A DNA stretch of 56,660 nucleotides, from positions 1 to 56,660 of the forward strand of contig JAMOZY010000016.1 in the NCBI GenBank assembly GCA_023667695.1, given 5' to 3'. The notes under the pieces are model-generated. The model saw nothing but the letters and a program-made list of their open reading frames with translations, made no database searches and was not told where the DNA came from. The DNA is from Clostridium sp. Lineage in GTDB: Bacteria; Bacillota; Clostridia; Lachnospirales; Lachnospiraceae. Numbering within the stretch: position 1 is the first letter of the stretch; each line of letters begins with the position of its first letter. Both the position numbers and the translations under genes were made by a program. Positions 9,777-17,961 of this stretch are shown here, piece by piece.

Positions 9777-9791
9777 AATTCTCCCTTCTTT

Positions 9792-11627
9792 TTATCTTGG
9801 TCTGCCAATAAATACAATAGAACTCTTCCCCTGCACCGGGCGGTACACCACTCCAAGACTTTCATTGGCTGCTTCCACTACTTTTCCGTTTCCTGCATAT
9901 ACTGCTACATGAGTAATGTTAAAAAATCTCCCATTCTTTCCATAACTGTAGAAAATCAGGTCTCCCGGCTGCATCTCATCATAATGAACCAGGTATCCAT
10001 GGTCATAACAAAATTTCCCTTCTGCTGCTGCGGTATTTGCTCCTTCATACATCATGTTTACCCCTGCACTCTGCCATGCATAATAAGCAAGGGAACTGCA
10101 ATCATAATAGTCCCCGCTGTCACGATATGCCTGACTGTACGGATAGCCAACCTTTGACAGTGCAAAAGCTACCACCTGTTTCCCATTTTCATCGGAAATA
10201 GAATCCACAACCGCCTGATACTGTTCTCCGCTGAGCTTTTCGCCTGAATTTCCGCCGCCTGCATATCCCAATAAAGCCAGATACTCCGGTTTCATCAATT
10301 CTGCAAGCATTTCCTGTTCTTCCGGACAAAAATCGTATGGCAGAAGCATATCCGACCATGTTTTCAGCCGTATATTTACTTCCTTTACCGTAGTTGTTAC
10401 GGCATTTCCCTCTTCATCCGTACCAGTATCCGTTCTATAGGTAATGGAATAACTGCACATATCATTGAAAACAGATTTTAAATTTTCCTTTGCCTTATCC
10501 GTCATATCCGTAGCGGTATCCCCGTTTCCGTACTTTACCATATAAACCGCAAGGATATCACAGTAATTATCCGGCGTGCCGAATCCTTCATAGTCTATAT
10601 ATATCTTTTCGCTGGTATCATATCCCGGATGATTTAACAGTTCCTCATCAACTTCTCTGTCAAACTCCGCCACATAAGCGGAAAGCACCTCCTGGGTCGT
10701 GGCTCCGGATGATATGGAAGGAAAGAATATGGCATAGGCGGAATTATAAAGAATAGTAACAATTACAATAGCTGGAAAAGCTGTCAGCAATACAAGGATT
10801 AACATACCAAGCAAAGCCATTCCTGTATAACGGATTATATATTTTGCCGCCATGGAAAATCGTATCAGCAAAATATCCTTCATGACTTTTCCTATGCTGT
10901 CCTGATTGTCCTCCTGCTGGAGCTTCGATATGAAAAACTGTATCATACGGTTTCTGGTGGAATTTTTCACATCCCTGTCATCCATTGCGATTCCTGCCGC
11001 TTCTCCAGCCAACGCACCAATCAGAATTCCGCCGGCACCCGTTGCCGCTGTTCCTGCTGCCGTACCAGCCGTTGCTGCTGCCGCCTTTACCGTAATCTCC
11101 GTCGTTTCTTTTGCGGCCTTTTGAGCCGTCGCCTTACCGGTTTCCTTTGCTGCCTTTTTAATCCCATCTTTTACAGCTTTTTTACCGATTTTCTTTCCAG
11201 CTCCCACCTTTTTTAACTGTTTCTCTTTTGCCCTTACCACCTGCATACGATATAGCTGTCTTCCTGCATCTGCGGCATTTTCCACCGGGCGGACCAGAGT
11301 TCTTGCAGTCATATAAGACTCATAGACCTCTCTTCCCCCTTCCATCTGGTCTAAAGCTGTCTTTGCCCCAACAGAAACAAGAGAACCTTCCATCACTCGT
11401 TTCCTGCTTTGTGGTCCGGATGTTTTCTTTAATGCCGTTTTATCTACAGAAATTTCTCTGCCATCTCTCCCGGTCTTAACTTCATGCTCCATAACCGGAA
11501 TATTCTTTTTCTTGACTTTTGCTTCAGGCATCCCTCTTATATGAAGTCTGCTCCTTTCCTTTGTATGGATAACCATAGGCTTATCATCCGCTTTTTTTAT
11601 ATTCAATCCTTTCCTCCTTTCCGGCAT
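9792..11627 (-). CDS. Conjugation-associated NlpC/P60 (C40) cell-wall hydrolase
   Basis: A 611-residue membrane-anchored peptidoglycan hydrolase. The N-terminal 250 residues are basic and Ala-rich; a membrane segment follows near residue 275 (GMALLGMLILVLLTAFPAI). The extracellular C-terminal 130 residues are an NlpC/P60 domain with the catalytic Cys in YDCSSLAYYAW and the His in FFNITHVAVYAG. Its role matches VirB1 and Tn916 Orf14-type proteins: local opening of the wall for the type IV secretion channel. It follows virB4 by 5 bp, the order typical of Tn1549-family elements. Confidence 0.9.
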   Translation of the reverse strand: MPERRKGLNIKKADDKPMVIHTKERSRLHIRGMPEAKVKKKNIPVMEHEVKTGRDGREISVDKTALKKTSGPQSRKRVMEGSLVSVGAKTALDQMEGGREVYESYMTARTLVRPVENAADAGRQLYRMQVVRAKEKQLKKVGAGKKIGKKAVKDGIKKAAKETGKATAQKAAKETTEITVKAAAATAGTAAGTAATGAGGILIGALAGEAAGIAMDDRDVKNSTRNRMIQFFISKLQQEDNQDSIGKVMKDILLIRFSMAAKYIIRYTGMALLGMLILVLLTAFPAIVIVTILYNSAYAIFFPSISSGATTQEVLSAYVAEFDREVDEELLNHPGYDTSEKIYIDYEGFGTPDNYCDILAVYMVKYGNGDTATDMTDKAKENLKSVFNDMCSYSITYRTDTGTDEEGNAVTTTVKEVNIRLKTWSDMLLPYDFCPEEQEMLAELMKPEYLALLGYAGGGNSGEKLSGEQYQAVVDSISDENGKQVVAFALSKVGYPYSQAYRDSGDYYDCSSLAYYAWQSAGVNMMYEGANTAAAEGKFCYDHGYLVHYDEMQPGDLIFYSYGKNGRFFNITHVAVYAGNGKVVEAANESLGVVYRPVQGKSSIVFIGRPR

Positions 11628-11632
11628 ACAGT

Positions 11633-13996
11633 TCAGGCTTGCTTTTTCTCCAACGCAATTTTCTCATGGATGTTGGTATTATACAGGCGATACAAATCCG
11701 TTCCCTTTGCTATGGTGTTATCAAAAGGAATGATTACGCTGCCACATTTCATCAGTCCCATACCGCTTGGCGTATTTGTTACAAACCGAAGCTGTGCCTC
11801 TGAGACACCGATGACCTCCGCCATTTTCGAACTGTCCGTATTCGCCTGTTTTAAAAGTGCCACAAACTCAGAATTGGCAAGCATGGTGGTTGCGGTGTAG
11901 TTCTGCAAAAGGTCCACAACATTCTGCGTAATACCCGTGCAGAGTCCACCCTGTTTTCTTACCTTCTTCCAAAGCTGCTGTAAATACTTTGCAGAATACT
12001 CGGAATTAAGCAGTACATGGAACTCGTCGATATAAAGCCATGTTGCCACGCCACGCTTTCCGTTTGCAATGATACGGTTCTGTATGCTCTCCATCATCAC
12101 AAGCATAGTAATCGGGGAAAGCTCCGTTCCCAAATCGCGGATGCCATAGACGGTAAAACGGTTGTCCACATCCACATTCGTCTGGTGGTTAAAAATGTTT
12201 AACGAACCGTTGACAAACAGCTCTAAGGAAAGGGCTATATCCTTTGCTTCCTCCTCCGGCTGGTTCATAAGCACCTCATAAAAATCAGACATGACAGGCA
12301 CATACTTTTCACGGCTTCTTGCAATATCGATATAGAGTTTTCTTACACAGCGGTCAATGATAGACTTCTGACGGGAATTAAGGCTTTCTCCCATACACTG
12401 TTCACAAAGACCGAGCATAAATTCCCCCTTTTCCCTTATCATGCCCCTGCTGTCATTCAAATCAAGACTCCAGACATCCATATCCAGCGGATTTACATAG
12501 TTATCCGTATAGGTACTCATGTTTACCACCGTGCCGCCATAGGTTCCGGCAATGTCAAAGTATTCATTCATGGGGTCAATGACAATAATCTCATCTTTGC
12601 TTCCAAGAAATACATTGCCCATCTCCATTTTGCAGAAGAAGGACTTTCCGGAACCCGGGACACCGAATACAAAGCCGTTTCCATTAATCAGCCTCTTACG
12701 GTTTCCGATATTGATATTTTTCGATACCTGATTGATACCGTAGTAACAGCCGCCTTTGTCATTCAGTTCCTGTACATTGAAAGGCATAAGGACAGCAAGA
12801 CTCTGTGTCAGCATGGTCCGCATGGTTTCCACCTGCCGTACTCCGATAGGAAGTGCCGTATTTAACGCTTCCCGCTGTTTCAGATAATGCTCCTCAATCG
12901 TTACGGAATTACGCTTTCCAATGGTTTCCACCGTTTCTGTCATGCTGTCAAGCTCCTCTTTTGTATCCGCCATGAGGATAATGGTAACAGCCGCATAGAA
13001 AAGACACTGGTCATTTTCCCTCACATCATCCATGATTTCCTCAATCTCTTTTTTCTCAATGCGTTTGTTATAGGAAATCTCGGAGGAAAAATCATTGTTT
13101 TTGTTTCTTACCCTCTGCTGCTTGATGATATCCGACTCAATGCCGAGATATTTCTTCTGTAAAATCTTTGTTGTCATATCCTTTGGGATTGGCACAACAT
13201 CAATGCTCGTAATGGAATGTACCGGAAGGGATGTAATCTCATTTAAAAACCGGTCTGACAGGCTGGAAGGATATTTCTTGATAAACAGCGCCCGGCAAAA
13301 CTTGCTTTCATCCTTGAAATAGTCCGGGTAAAACTGCATCATGCCGTTACACAAATCGTTGCAAAAATCTGACCCTGCTTTCTTTGCTTCCCGGATGTCA
13401 AAGTCAAAGCTGTTTTCCCTGCCGAGATGATAATAGTCATGCAGTACCTTGATGCGTTCATTTCCTGAAAGCGGCACAATCTCTGCGCCAAGCTCTCCAA
13501 ATGCCTTGTGTACGGATGCCTCAATGGTGGCAAACTGCGCCTTTGCCTCCTCAAAATTCTTCCGTTCAATGGTAATCGTTAAGTATCTCTCCTGCTCGAT
13601 TCCCTGTCTGCCCTCATGGATTTTACTTTCCATGATGTCATTATAAATTCGGCGGTAACTGTTAAAGCCGTCCTGCTCCGGCTGAAGGAATACATGCTCC
13701 CGCAAATCTTCCATGTCCTTGTTCTTGTTATTAATGGTTATCTTAAAATTCACATCCAGCGAATTTAAGAACTTACAGTATCGTTCAAAAATATCAATCT
13801 GTTCGCCTTCATTGGTAGTAGTATAGTTAATGTCCTCAAATCGGTAGCACTTGGAAAAGCGGTTTTTTGCCACTTCAAAAATGCCGTTCTCTGCCACCCT
13901 CATAATCTCAATGGTTTCCTGTATGGATTTTGGAGTTTTATAAAGCGGTTCACTCGCCTTTTTCAATTCCTTAAATCCGTCTGTAAATAATCCCAT
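11633..13996 (-). CDS. virB4: VirB4-family type IV secretion ATPase
   Basis: A 787-residue ATPase that powers assembly and function of the conjugation channel at the inner face of the membrane. It has a Walker A motif GVPGSGKSFF near residue 447 and a Walker B motif WLYIDEFHVLL near residue 650, with the conserved VFGVPGSGKS and ITQNV.DLL contexts of the TraE/ConE/VirB4 group. Length is normal and no disruption is seen. In Tn1549-like elements it directly follows prgI; here a toxin-antitoxin and methylase insert separate the two. Confidence 0.95.
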   Translation of the reverse strand: MGLFTDGFKELKKASEPLYKTPKSIQETIEIMRVAENGIFEVAKNRFSKCYRFEDINYTTTNEGEQIDIFERYCKFLNSLDVNFKITINNKNKDMEDLREHVFLQPEQDGFNSYRRIYNDIMESKIHEGRQGIEQERYLTITIERKNFEEAKAQFATIEASVHKAFGELGAEIVPLSGNERIKVLHDYYHLGRENSFDFDIREAKKAGSDFCNDLCNGMMQFYPDYFKDESKFCRALFIKKYPSSLSDRFLNEITSLPVHSITSIDVVPIPKDMTTKILQKKYLGIESDIIKQQRVRNKNNDFSSEISYNKRIEKKEIEEIMDDVRENDQCLFYAAVTIILMADTKEELDSMTETVETIGKRNSVTIEEHYLKQREALNTALPIGVRQVETMRTMLTQSLAVLMPFNVQELNDKGGCYYGINQVSKNINIGNRKRLINGNGFVFGVPGSGKSFFCKMEMGNVFLGSKDEIIVIDPMNEYFDIAGTYGGTVVNMSTYTDNYVNPLDMDVWSLDLNDSRGMIREKGEFMLGLCEQCMGESLNSRQKSIIDRCVRKLYIDIARSREKYVPVMSDFYEVLMNQPEEEAKDIALSLELFVNGSLNIFNHQTNVDVDNRFTVYGIRDLGTELSPITMLVMMESIQNRIIANGKRGVATWLYIDEFHVLLNSEYSAKYLQQLWKKVRKQGGLCTGITQNVVDLLQNYTATTMLANSEFVALLKQANTDSSKMAEVIGVSEAQLRFVTNTPSGMGLMKCGSVIIPFDNTIAKGTDLYRLYNTNIHEKIALEKKQA

Positions 13997-14022
13997 GTTC
14001 CACCTCTCTTAATCTGCATTTT

Positions 14023-14054
14023 GCATAAAGCCGGTACAATTCCCGGCTTTATGC
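14023..14054. terminator. Stem-loop between dcm and virB4
   Basis: Perfect 12-base arms (14023-14034 and 14043-14054, GCATAAAGCCGG and complement) with an 8-base loop, 41 bp past the dcm stop and about 27 bp before the virB4 start. No T-run follows on the minus strand, so termination would be weak; it may be an RNA processing or stability element. Confidence 0.5.
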
Positions 14055-14095
14055 CAGAAATTTTCCGACCCTTCACAGAGGTCATTCAATTTATC

Positions 14096-15073
14096 CTATT
14101 TTTCTTCCCTGCACCACGCCATGCAGTTTCCTGTTTCAATATCTGCGATTCCCTTCAGTATCGGATAGACCAACTGCGGTATGACTGCATTCCCCAGACA
14201 GAAGAGTCTTTCTCCCCAATCCGCTTCTCTTTCTTTTATCCTTGGGACTCCTTCCGGTTCCTTTAACCACAGCTTATGACCGTCCATCCAATCGGAAACC
14301 CCATGAGCCATTCCACCCATGCCGGATTGATTCGCTTCTCCTTGAGATGGAGTTCTGCAATCCCCACAAAATGCTTTCTCAATTCCTCTGTTTCCGGTTC
14401 CACAAATACAATGTTCTGCTCCTGTAAAACAGGCGGGCGGCAGAATACTGCCAGTTCCAGATTGGGTGTCCACCGCTGTCCGTTGGAATTGACCTTCCTT
14501 AAGGTATTGTTCCTTGTCAATCCTATGACTGCCCTGGAAAACCCCATCTTTCCTATACTGGCAATGGGCGTTGGATAAGTGACCGATAATAAATGTTCTT
14601 TTTCTTTCGTGCCAAGCATCGACGGCATAAGCTGGTAATACGAATGTTGCAACCTCGTATCCTGCTTCTTCCAAATCAGAAACCGTTTTGTCGAGCCCCA
14701 TACGGATGAACCCAGCAACATTTTCGCCAAGCACCCAAGTGGGGGACAATTCTCTAATGACTCTGAGCATTTCCGGCCAGAGGTAACGGTCATCTGCAAA
14801 GCCTCTTCGCTTCCCGGCGCTGGAAAATGGCTGACAGGGGAATCCTCCTGAAATGAGCGTGACGGTTTCTTCTTTTGTTCTTCCATACAGTTCCTCCTTT
14901 GTAAGTTCTTTAATGTCCCGAAATCTCGGTACATCCTTCCAGTATTTTTCTAATACATGATTTTGATAATCTCCCTGCTCACATTGGGCTATGGTCCGAA
15001 ACCCTGCTGCTTCCGCAGCAAGGTCAATCCCTCCAATCCCTGTAAACAGGCTGATGTGCGTTAATTTTTTCAT
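14096..15073 (-). CDS. DNA C5-cytosine methyltransferase (Dcm type)
   Basis: A 325-residue C5-cytosine methylase. Motif I is [10 protein letters not shown] (from residue 10), motif [14 protein letters not shown] holds the catalytic Cys near residue 80, motif VI is GENV, motif VIII is [11 protein letters not shown], and motifs IX-X end in [14 protein letters not shown]. The short target-recognition region lies between motifs VIII and IX. The start at 15073 ([10 protein letters not shown]) is chosen because GAAGGGA precedes it; the longer frame to 15106 begins inside a terminator hairpin. No cognate endonuclease is nearby, so it is an orphan methylase, probably for restriction evasion. Its DNA also encodes the ORF at 14263-14886. 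Confidence 0.93.
   Translation of the reverse strand: MKKLTHISLFTGIGGIDLAAEAAGFRTIAQCEQGDYQNHVLEKYWKDVPRFRDIKELTKEELYGRTKEETVTLISGGFPCQPFSSAGKRRGFADDRYLWPEMLRVIRELSPTWVLGENVAGFIRMGLDKTVSDLEEAGYEVATFVLPAYAVDAWHERKRTFIIGHLSNAHCQYRKDGVFQGSHRIDKEQYLKEGQFQRTAVDTQSGTGSILPPACFTGAEHCICGTGNRGIEKAFCGDCRTPSQGEANQSGMGGMAHGVSDWMDGHKLWLKEPEGVPRIKEREADWGERLFCLGNAVIPQLVYPILKGIADIETGNCMAWCREEK
14263..14886 (-). CDS. Overprinted ORF inside the cytosine methylase gene
   Basis: A 207-residue ORF on the same strand as dcm but in another frame, spanning Dcm residues about 63-270. It starts at an ATG (14886) with a textbook Shine-Dalgarno AAAGGAGG at 14893-14900, 6-base spacing. The protein ends with [16 protein letters not shown], a signature I recall from C-termini of proteins encoded with phage cytosine methylases. 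It also has an [17 protein letters not shown] block and a VTYPTPIAS block that I recall from the same proteins. The function of that group is unknown to me. Codon use and expression cannot be judged by eye; confidence rests on the motif and ribosome binding site. Confidence 0.6.
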   Translation of the reverse strand: MEEQKKKPSRSFQEDSPVSHFPAPGSEEALQMTVTSGRKCSESLENCPPLGCLAKMLLGSSVWGSTKRFLIWKKQDTRLQHSYYQLMPSMLGTKEKEHLLSVTYPTPIASIGKMGFSRAVIGLTRNNTLRKVNSNGQRWTPNLELAVFCRPPVLQEQNIVFVEPETEELRKHFVGIAELHLKEKRINPAWVEWLMGFPIGWTVISCG

Positions 15074-15090
15074 TCTTTTGTTCCCTTCAA

Positions 15091-15123
15091 AAAAAGCATT
15101 CTCCATACCGGAAAATGCTTTTT
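15091..15123 (-). terminator. Intrinsic terminator/attenuator immediately upstream of dcm
   Basis: Arms 15091-15104 and 15110-15123 pair over 14 bases with one mismatch (AAAAAGCATT core). On the minus strand the hairpin is followed by a run of seven T, then by the dcm ribosome binding site. Leftward transcription arriving from prgI would tend to stop here, so dcm and virB4 need readthrough or a promoter of their own. Confidence 0.75.
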
Positions 15124-15277
15124 AACAATTCTCTTATCCTGTTGTTTTATCTGCTGCGCTTTCTATAAATTAGTCCGCTCTTTTCAATTCCTTAAATTTA
15201 ATATACTAAGTGCCCCGAATAAATGTCAGTCTGCGAATAAAGATACCCATTGTGCCAACACTAACATTGAAATCCCA

Positions 15278-15314
15278 TTGACTATATAACAAAATTTTTG
15301 TATAATTTTGTTAT
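15278..15314 (+). promoter_or_regulatory. Toxin-antitoxin promoter with overlapping operator palindrome
   Basis: A near-consensus sigma-A promoter, TTGACT (15278-15283) and TATAAT (15301-15306) with 17-base spacing. A perfect 10-base inverted repeat (ATAACAAAAT 15286-15295, ATTTTGTTAT 15305-15314) straddles the -10 box. This is the expected position for autorepression by a Phd/YefM antitoxin or its complex with the toxin. Confidence 0.8.
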
Positions 15315-15333
15315 CAATAAGGAGGTGTTGCAA

Positions 15334-15597
15334 ATGCCGACGATTAAATCAAGTGCCGATCTCAGAAACAATTATAATGAAATCTCCACCTTTTGTCATA
15401 GGTATCCTGAACCGGTATTCATCACAAAGAATGGCAAAGGCGACCTTGCCGTCATGAGCATTGAAGCCTATGAAGAACTTACCAGCCGCTTTGAATTATA
15501 TGGTCTGCTAAAAGAAGGCTTGGATGATATTGCAGAGGGTAATACCAAACCTTTCTCCGAAGCAATTTCTGAAATCAGGAGCAGACGCAGACAATGA
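15334..15597 (+). CDS. Type II antitoxin, Phd/YefM family
   Basis: An 87-residue antitoxin with the Phd/YefM N-terminal DNA-binding fold (IKSSADLRNNYNEISTFC, then PVFITKNGKGDLAVMSIEAYE) and a charged C-terminus that would bind the toxin. The ATG at 15334 is preceded by AAGGAGGTG at 15319-15327; the longer upstream frame lies in the promoter. It overlaps the toxin start by ATGA. It is one of two genes on the plus strand inside the element. Confidence 0.93.
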   Translation: MPTIKSSADLRNNYNEISTFCHRYPEPVFITKNGKGDLAVMSIEAYEELTSRFELYGLLKEGLDDIAEGNTKPFSEAISEIRSRRRQ

Positions 15598-15926
15598 GCT
15601 ATCAAATCCATATCACATCGGCAGCAATACGGGACTTAAATTCCGCCGCAGACCATATTGAATTTGTCCTGAAAAATCCAAAAGCTGCTGATGACCTCTT
15701 AGATGAAGCGGAAAAGCAAATCAACAGCCTGTCCGACTTTCCCGAAAAGTTCCGGCTGGCTGACGACCCCGTTCTTGCATCCTGGGGCATCCGGTTTGTT
15801 ATCGTGGATAACTATCTGGCTTTTTACATCATTGACCAAGAAAAGAATCTGGTCATTATTGTCCGTTTTCTTTATCAAAAAAGTAATTGGAATGCCATCC
15901 TCCGCCAGGGCGTATCCCTTATTTAA
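15594..15926 (+). CDS. Type II toxin, RelE/ParE superfamily
   Basis: A 110-residue toxin with the RelE/ParE fold pattern: ITSAAIRDLNSAADHIEFVL helices, then FPEKFRLADDP, RFVIVDNYLAFYIID strands and a terminal VIIVRFLYQKSNW segment. It may be a ribosome-dependent RNase (RelE-like) or a gyrase inhibitor (ParE-like); the sequence alone does not decide. The start codon overlaps the antitoxin stop (4 bp), giving coupled translation. The pair likely stabilises the ICE by post-segregational killing. Confidence 0.9.
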   Translation: MSYQIHITSAAIRDLNSAADHIEFVLKNPKAADDLLDEAEKQINSLSDFPEKFRLADDPVLASWGIRFVIVDNYLAFYIIDQEKNLVIIVRFLYQKSNWNAILRQGVSLI

Positions 15927-15958
15927 GGAATCTGTTATTATGCAGGTTCCTTTTTTAT
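15925..15958 (+). terminator. Intrinsic terminator of the toxin-antitoxin operon
   Basis: Ten-base arms (15925-15934, 15943-15952; one G-U pair) with an 8-base loop and a following T-run. The stem overlaps the toxin stop codon and the T-run reaches the 3' end of the convergent prgI gene, so it separates two facing transcription units. Confidence 0.8.
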
Positions 15959-16464
15959 TTCATAAACTTTGCTTTATAAACAACTGCACTGATAATAACA
16001 GCTATCACTGCCGCCAAAGCTCCTGCCAATATCTTTTTTGTCTTTTTCTTCATGGCTTCAAAGCCCTCCTTCCTATTATCTGTCCTTGATGTTTCCATAC
16101 CCTTTTCCCTGTCTTTTCTTTTTCCGGCTTCTGCAAGTTCCATCTTATAATCCCTGATTTCTGCTTCGCCCTCTGTTGATACAAAACATAATGCCCGATT
16201 TGCAAACATAAACCTTATCTTCCTTCCCATAAACTCATAAAAATTCATGCCATTAAAGGAATAAAATCCCCCCAGGGCAATTGGTGCAACAACAGGGACT
16301 GCTATATAAACGCTAAATGTAAGCCCGATATAGCGGTATAGCAATAATACAATTCCCCCGCCTGCAATCAGCGATACCATGGAAAAAAACAGCTGCCTTG
16401 CAGTCAGCCCCATGATTACCGTTTCCTTATAACGGTCAATATCCTTGTTAATTTCAATTACCAC
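15955..16464 (-). CDS. prgI: PrgI-family conjugation membrane protein
   Basis: A 169-residue PrgI-type protein of Gram-positive type IV secretion systems. The N-terminus is cytoplasmic (EINKDIDRYKETVIMGLTARQ), followed by two membrane segments (residues about 25-45 and 50-70), then FYEFMGRKIRFMF. There is a charged stretch and an additional C-terminal membrane helix (ILAGALAAVIAVIISAVVY) that is not part of the core family. It follows the TrbL-like gene by 14 bp and faces the toxin-antitoxin operon. Confidence 0.88.
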   Translation of the reverse strand: MVIEINKDIDRYKETVIMGLTARQLFFSMVSLIAGGGIVLLLYRYIGLTFSVYIAVPVVAPIALGGFYSFNGMNFYEFMGRKIRFMFANRALCFVSTEGEAEIRDYKMELAEAGKRKDREKGMETSRTDNRKEGFEAMKKKTKKILAGALAAVIAVIISAVVYKAKFMK

Positions 16465-16478
16465 TCTTTATCCCCTCC

Positions 16479-17321
16479 TTATAACCCCAATGCCTTGCTT
16501 GTAAGTGACTGCGCTCCTTTTACACTTCCCACTGTAAGTGCAATGGTAAACGTCATCTCGCACAGATAAATGAGCGTTTTCGCCCAGTCAGCATAATTTC
16601 CGGTAAATACAGGAAGCCCTGCACTAATAAAGGCATTACAAAATATAATTGCCAGTGCCATCGTAACGGCTTCAAACACTACCGACAGGAAATACTTTGC
16701 ATAGGTGCTCGCCGTATGTGCCACATTTCGGTTTCCTGCCAGTGTGGAAAAGGCAATGGAGCCAATCGGCACAATAACCATCAGCTTTAAAAACCGGAAA
16801 TACACAGTGTAAATCATGAAAAAGCCACAGATAATAACAATAACACTCAGTAAAACTGCCAGTAACAGCATAATCAGGCTTTCTCCAAATCCAAGTCCTT
16901 TTATAACTTCTGCCTGTGCCGCATCTATGGTAAGCACAGCATATTGCCCCGGAGCTAATGCCCTCACAAGATTTCCAATCATCGCAAAAAAAGCCTTCAT
17001 GATTGTGAGGTTGTTTGCTACAAGCCACTCTGCTATTCCCAGCCGTATCAGCATACGGAGAATTGCTTCCATCCGCATTTCTTCCCGTATATCTATGCTT
17101 TCCGAGCAAAAGCCTATGACAAAGAATAATACTACAAGAGAAGAACCGACTCCTACAAAGATTGGTTCAATCCGCTCTACTATCTGCCATGGTCCGCCTC
17201 CTTTAAAATTGACGGGAGACTGACCCAGCATAGCAAACACAAGACTGACCTGGCTATTCCAGAATCCAAATACCAGTTCTAAAAGTGCAAGTATTTTTTC
17301 TCCCAGTTTAAAAACATCCAT
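16479..17321 (-). CDS. TrbL/VirB6-like polytopic conjugation protein
   Basis: A 280-residue protein with about six predicted membrane helices (for example SLVVLFFVIGFC, LIMLLLAVLLSVIVIICGFFMIYTV cut into two parts, FTIALTVG). Its position between Maff2 and prgI matches the VirB6/TrbL channel component of Tn1549-type elements. A 145-codon ORF in another frame inside it starts at TTG without a ribosome binding site and is ignored. Confidence 0.85.
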   Translation of the reverse strand: MDVFKLGEKILALLELVFGFWNSQVSLVFAMLGQSPVNFKGGGPWQIVERIEPIFVGVGSSLVVLFFVIGFCSESIDIREEMRMEAILRMLIRLGIAEWLVANNLTIMKAFFAMIGNLVRALAPGQYAVLTIDAAQAEVIKGLGFGESLIMLLLAVLLSVIVIICGFFMIYTVYFRFLKLMVIVPIGSIAFSTLAGNRNVAHTASTYAKYFLSVVFEAVTMALAIIFCNAFISAGLPVFTGNYADWAKTLIYLCEMTFTIALTVGSVKGAQSLTSKALGL

Positions 17322-17394
17322 GTCCTTCTTCCCCCTTTCTTTTTTCTTTCAAACAAATAAATTTATCTGCTGCTTCCTGCACTTTGCACTCTTT

Positions 17395-17748
17395 CTAAAA
17401 TCCAAGAAATGCAAGAACAGTCGAAATCCCCGCCATCATAATCCCTGCTACAATTCCCTTTAACGCTGAATTCATGGTGGCGGAATCCTGCTGCTGGTAG
17501 GCCTGTGCAAACTCCATGACATTCTTTGCAAGAATAATGACACCCACTGCACCGATAATGGCAATAACCAGCGTTTTTAAATTATCAAGCGGTTGTGTAA
17601 TGGCGCTTGTATCTCCGGCAAATACCGTCACAGGCATGGCACATACCGCCATATAAGGGACCGCACAAGCCATAGCAGCTGCTTTTTTCAGCCCAAACCT
17701 TCTCCCTTTGTCCGGCTTCTTTTTCTCAATCTTTGTTTTTTGCATCAT
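17395..17748 (-). CDS. Maff2-family small membrane protein (VirB2-like position)
   Basis: A 117-residue protein. It has a basic N-terminus, a signal-like hydrophobic segment ending VTVFAGD, and two further hydrophobic helices (LVIAIIGAVGVIILAKNVMEF; IVAGIMMAGISTVLAFLGF). This is the Maff2 family, encoded in Tn1549-like elements next to TrbL and proposed to fill a pilin-like or channel role. The start at 17748 follows AAGGAGAATTTT; the longer frame upstream lacks a ribosome binding site. Confidence 0.85.
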   Translation of the reverse strand: MMQKTKIEKKKPDKGRRFGLKKAAAMACAVPYMAVCAMPVTVFAGDTSAITQPLDNLKTLVIAIIGAVGVIILAKNVMEFAQAYQQQDSATMNSALKGIVAGIMMAGISTVLAFLGF

Positions 17749-17961
17749 AAAATTCTCCTTCCTGCATGTGGCAGAACCGGAAAAGGCAGACCGGAATTCC
17801 ATGTCCCGGTCCGGCTCTTTTCCGAACAGAAACATGATTGTTCCCATCTGCCTGTTATTGTTGATTTCTATAAAAACGGGAATCATCCCGCTGTGGCATT
17901 CAGCCGGGCTTTCTCCGGCACGGTATGCTTTGACCCCCTCCTTTCTGCTTATGGTATCTGT

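Noticed and set aside
16672-17109. 145-codon ORF in another frame of the TrbL-like gene
   Set aside because: It starts at TTG without a ribosome site, and the translation is rich in Cys, His and Trp without recognisable motifs, as expected of a chance frame.
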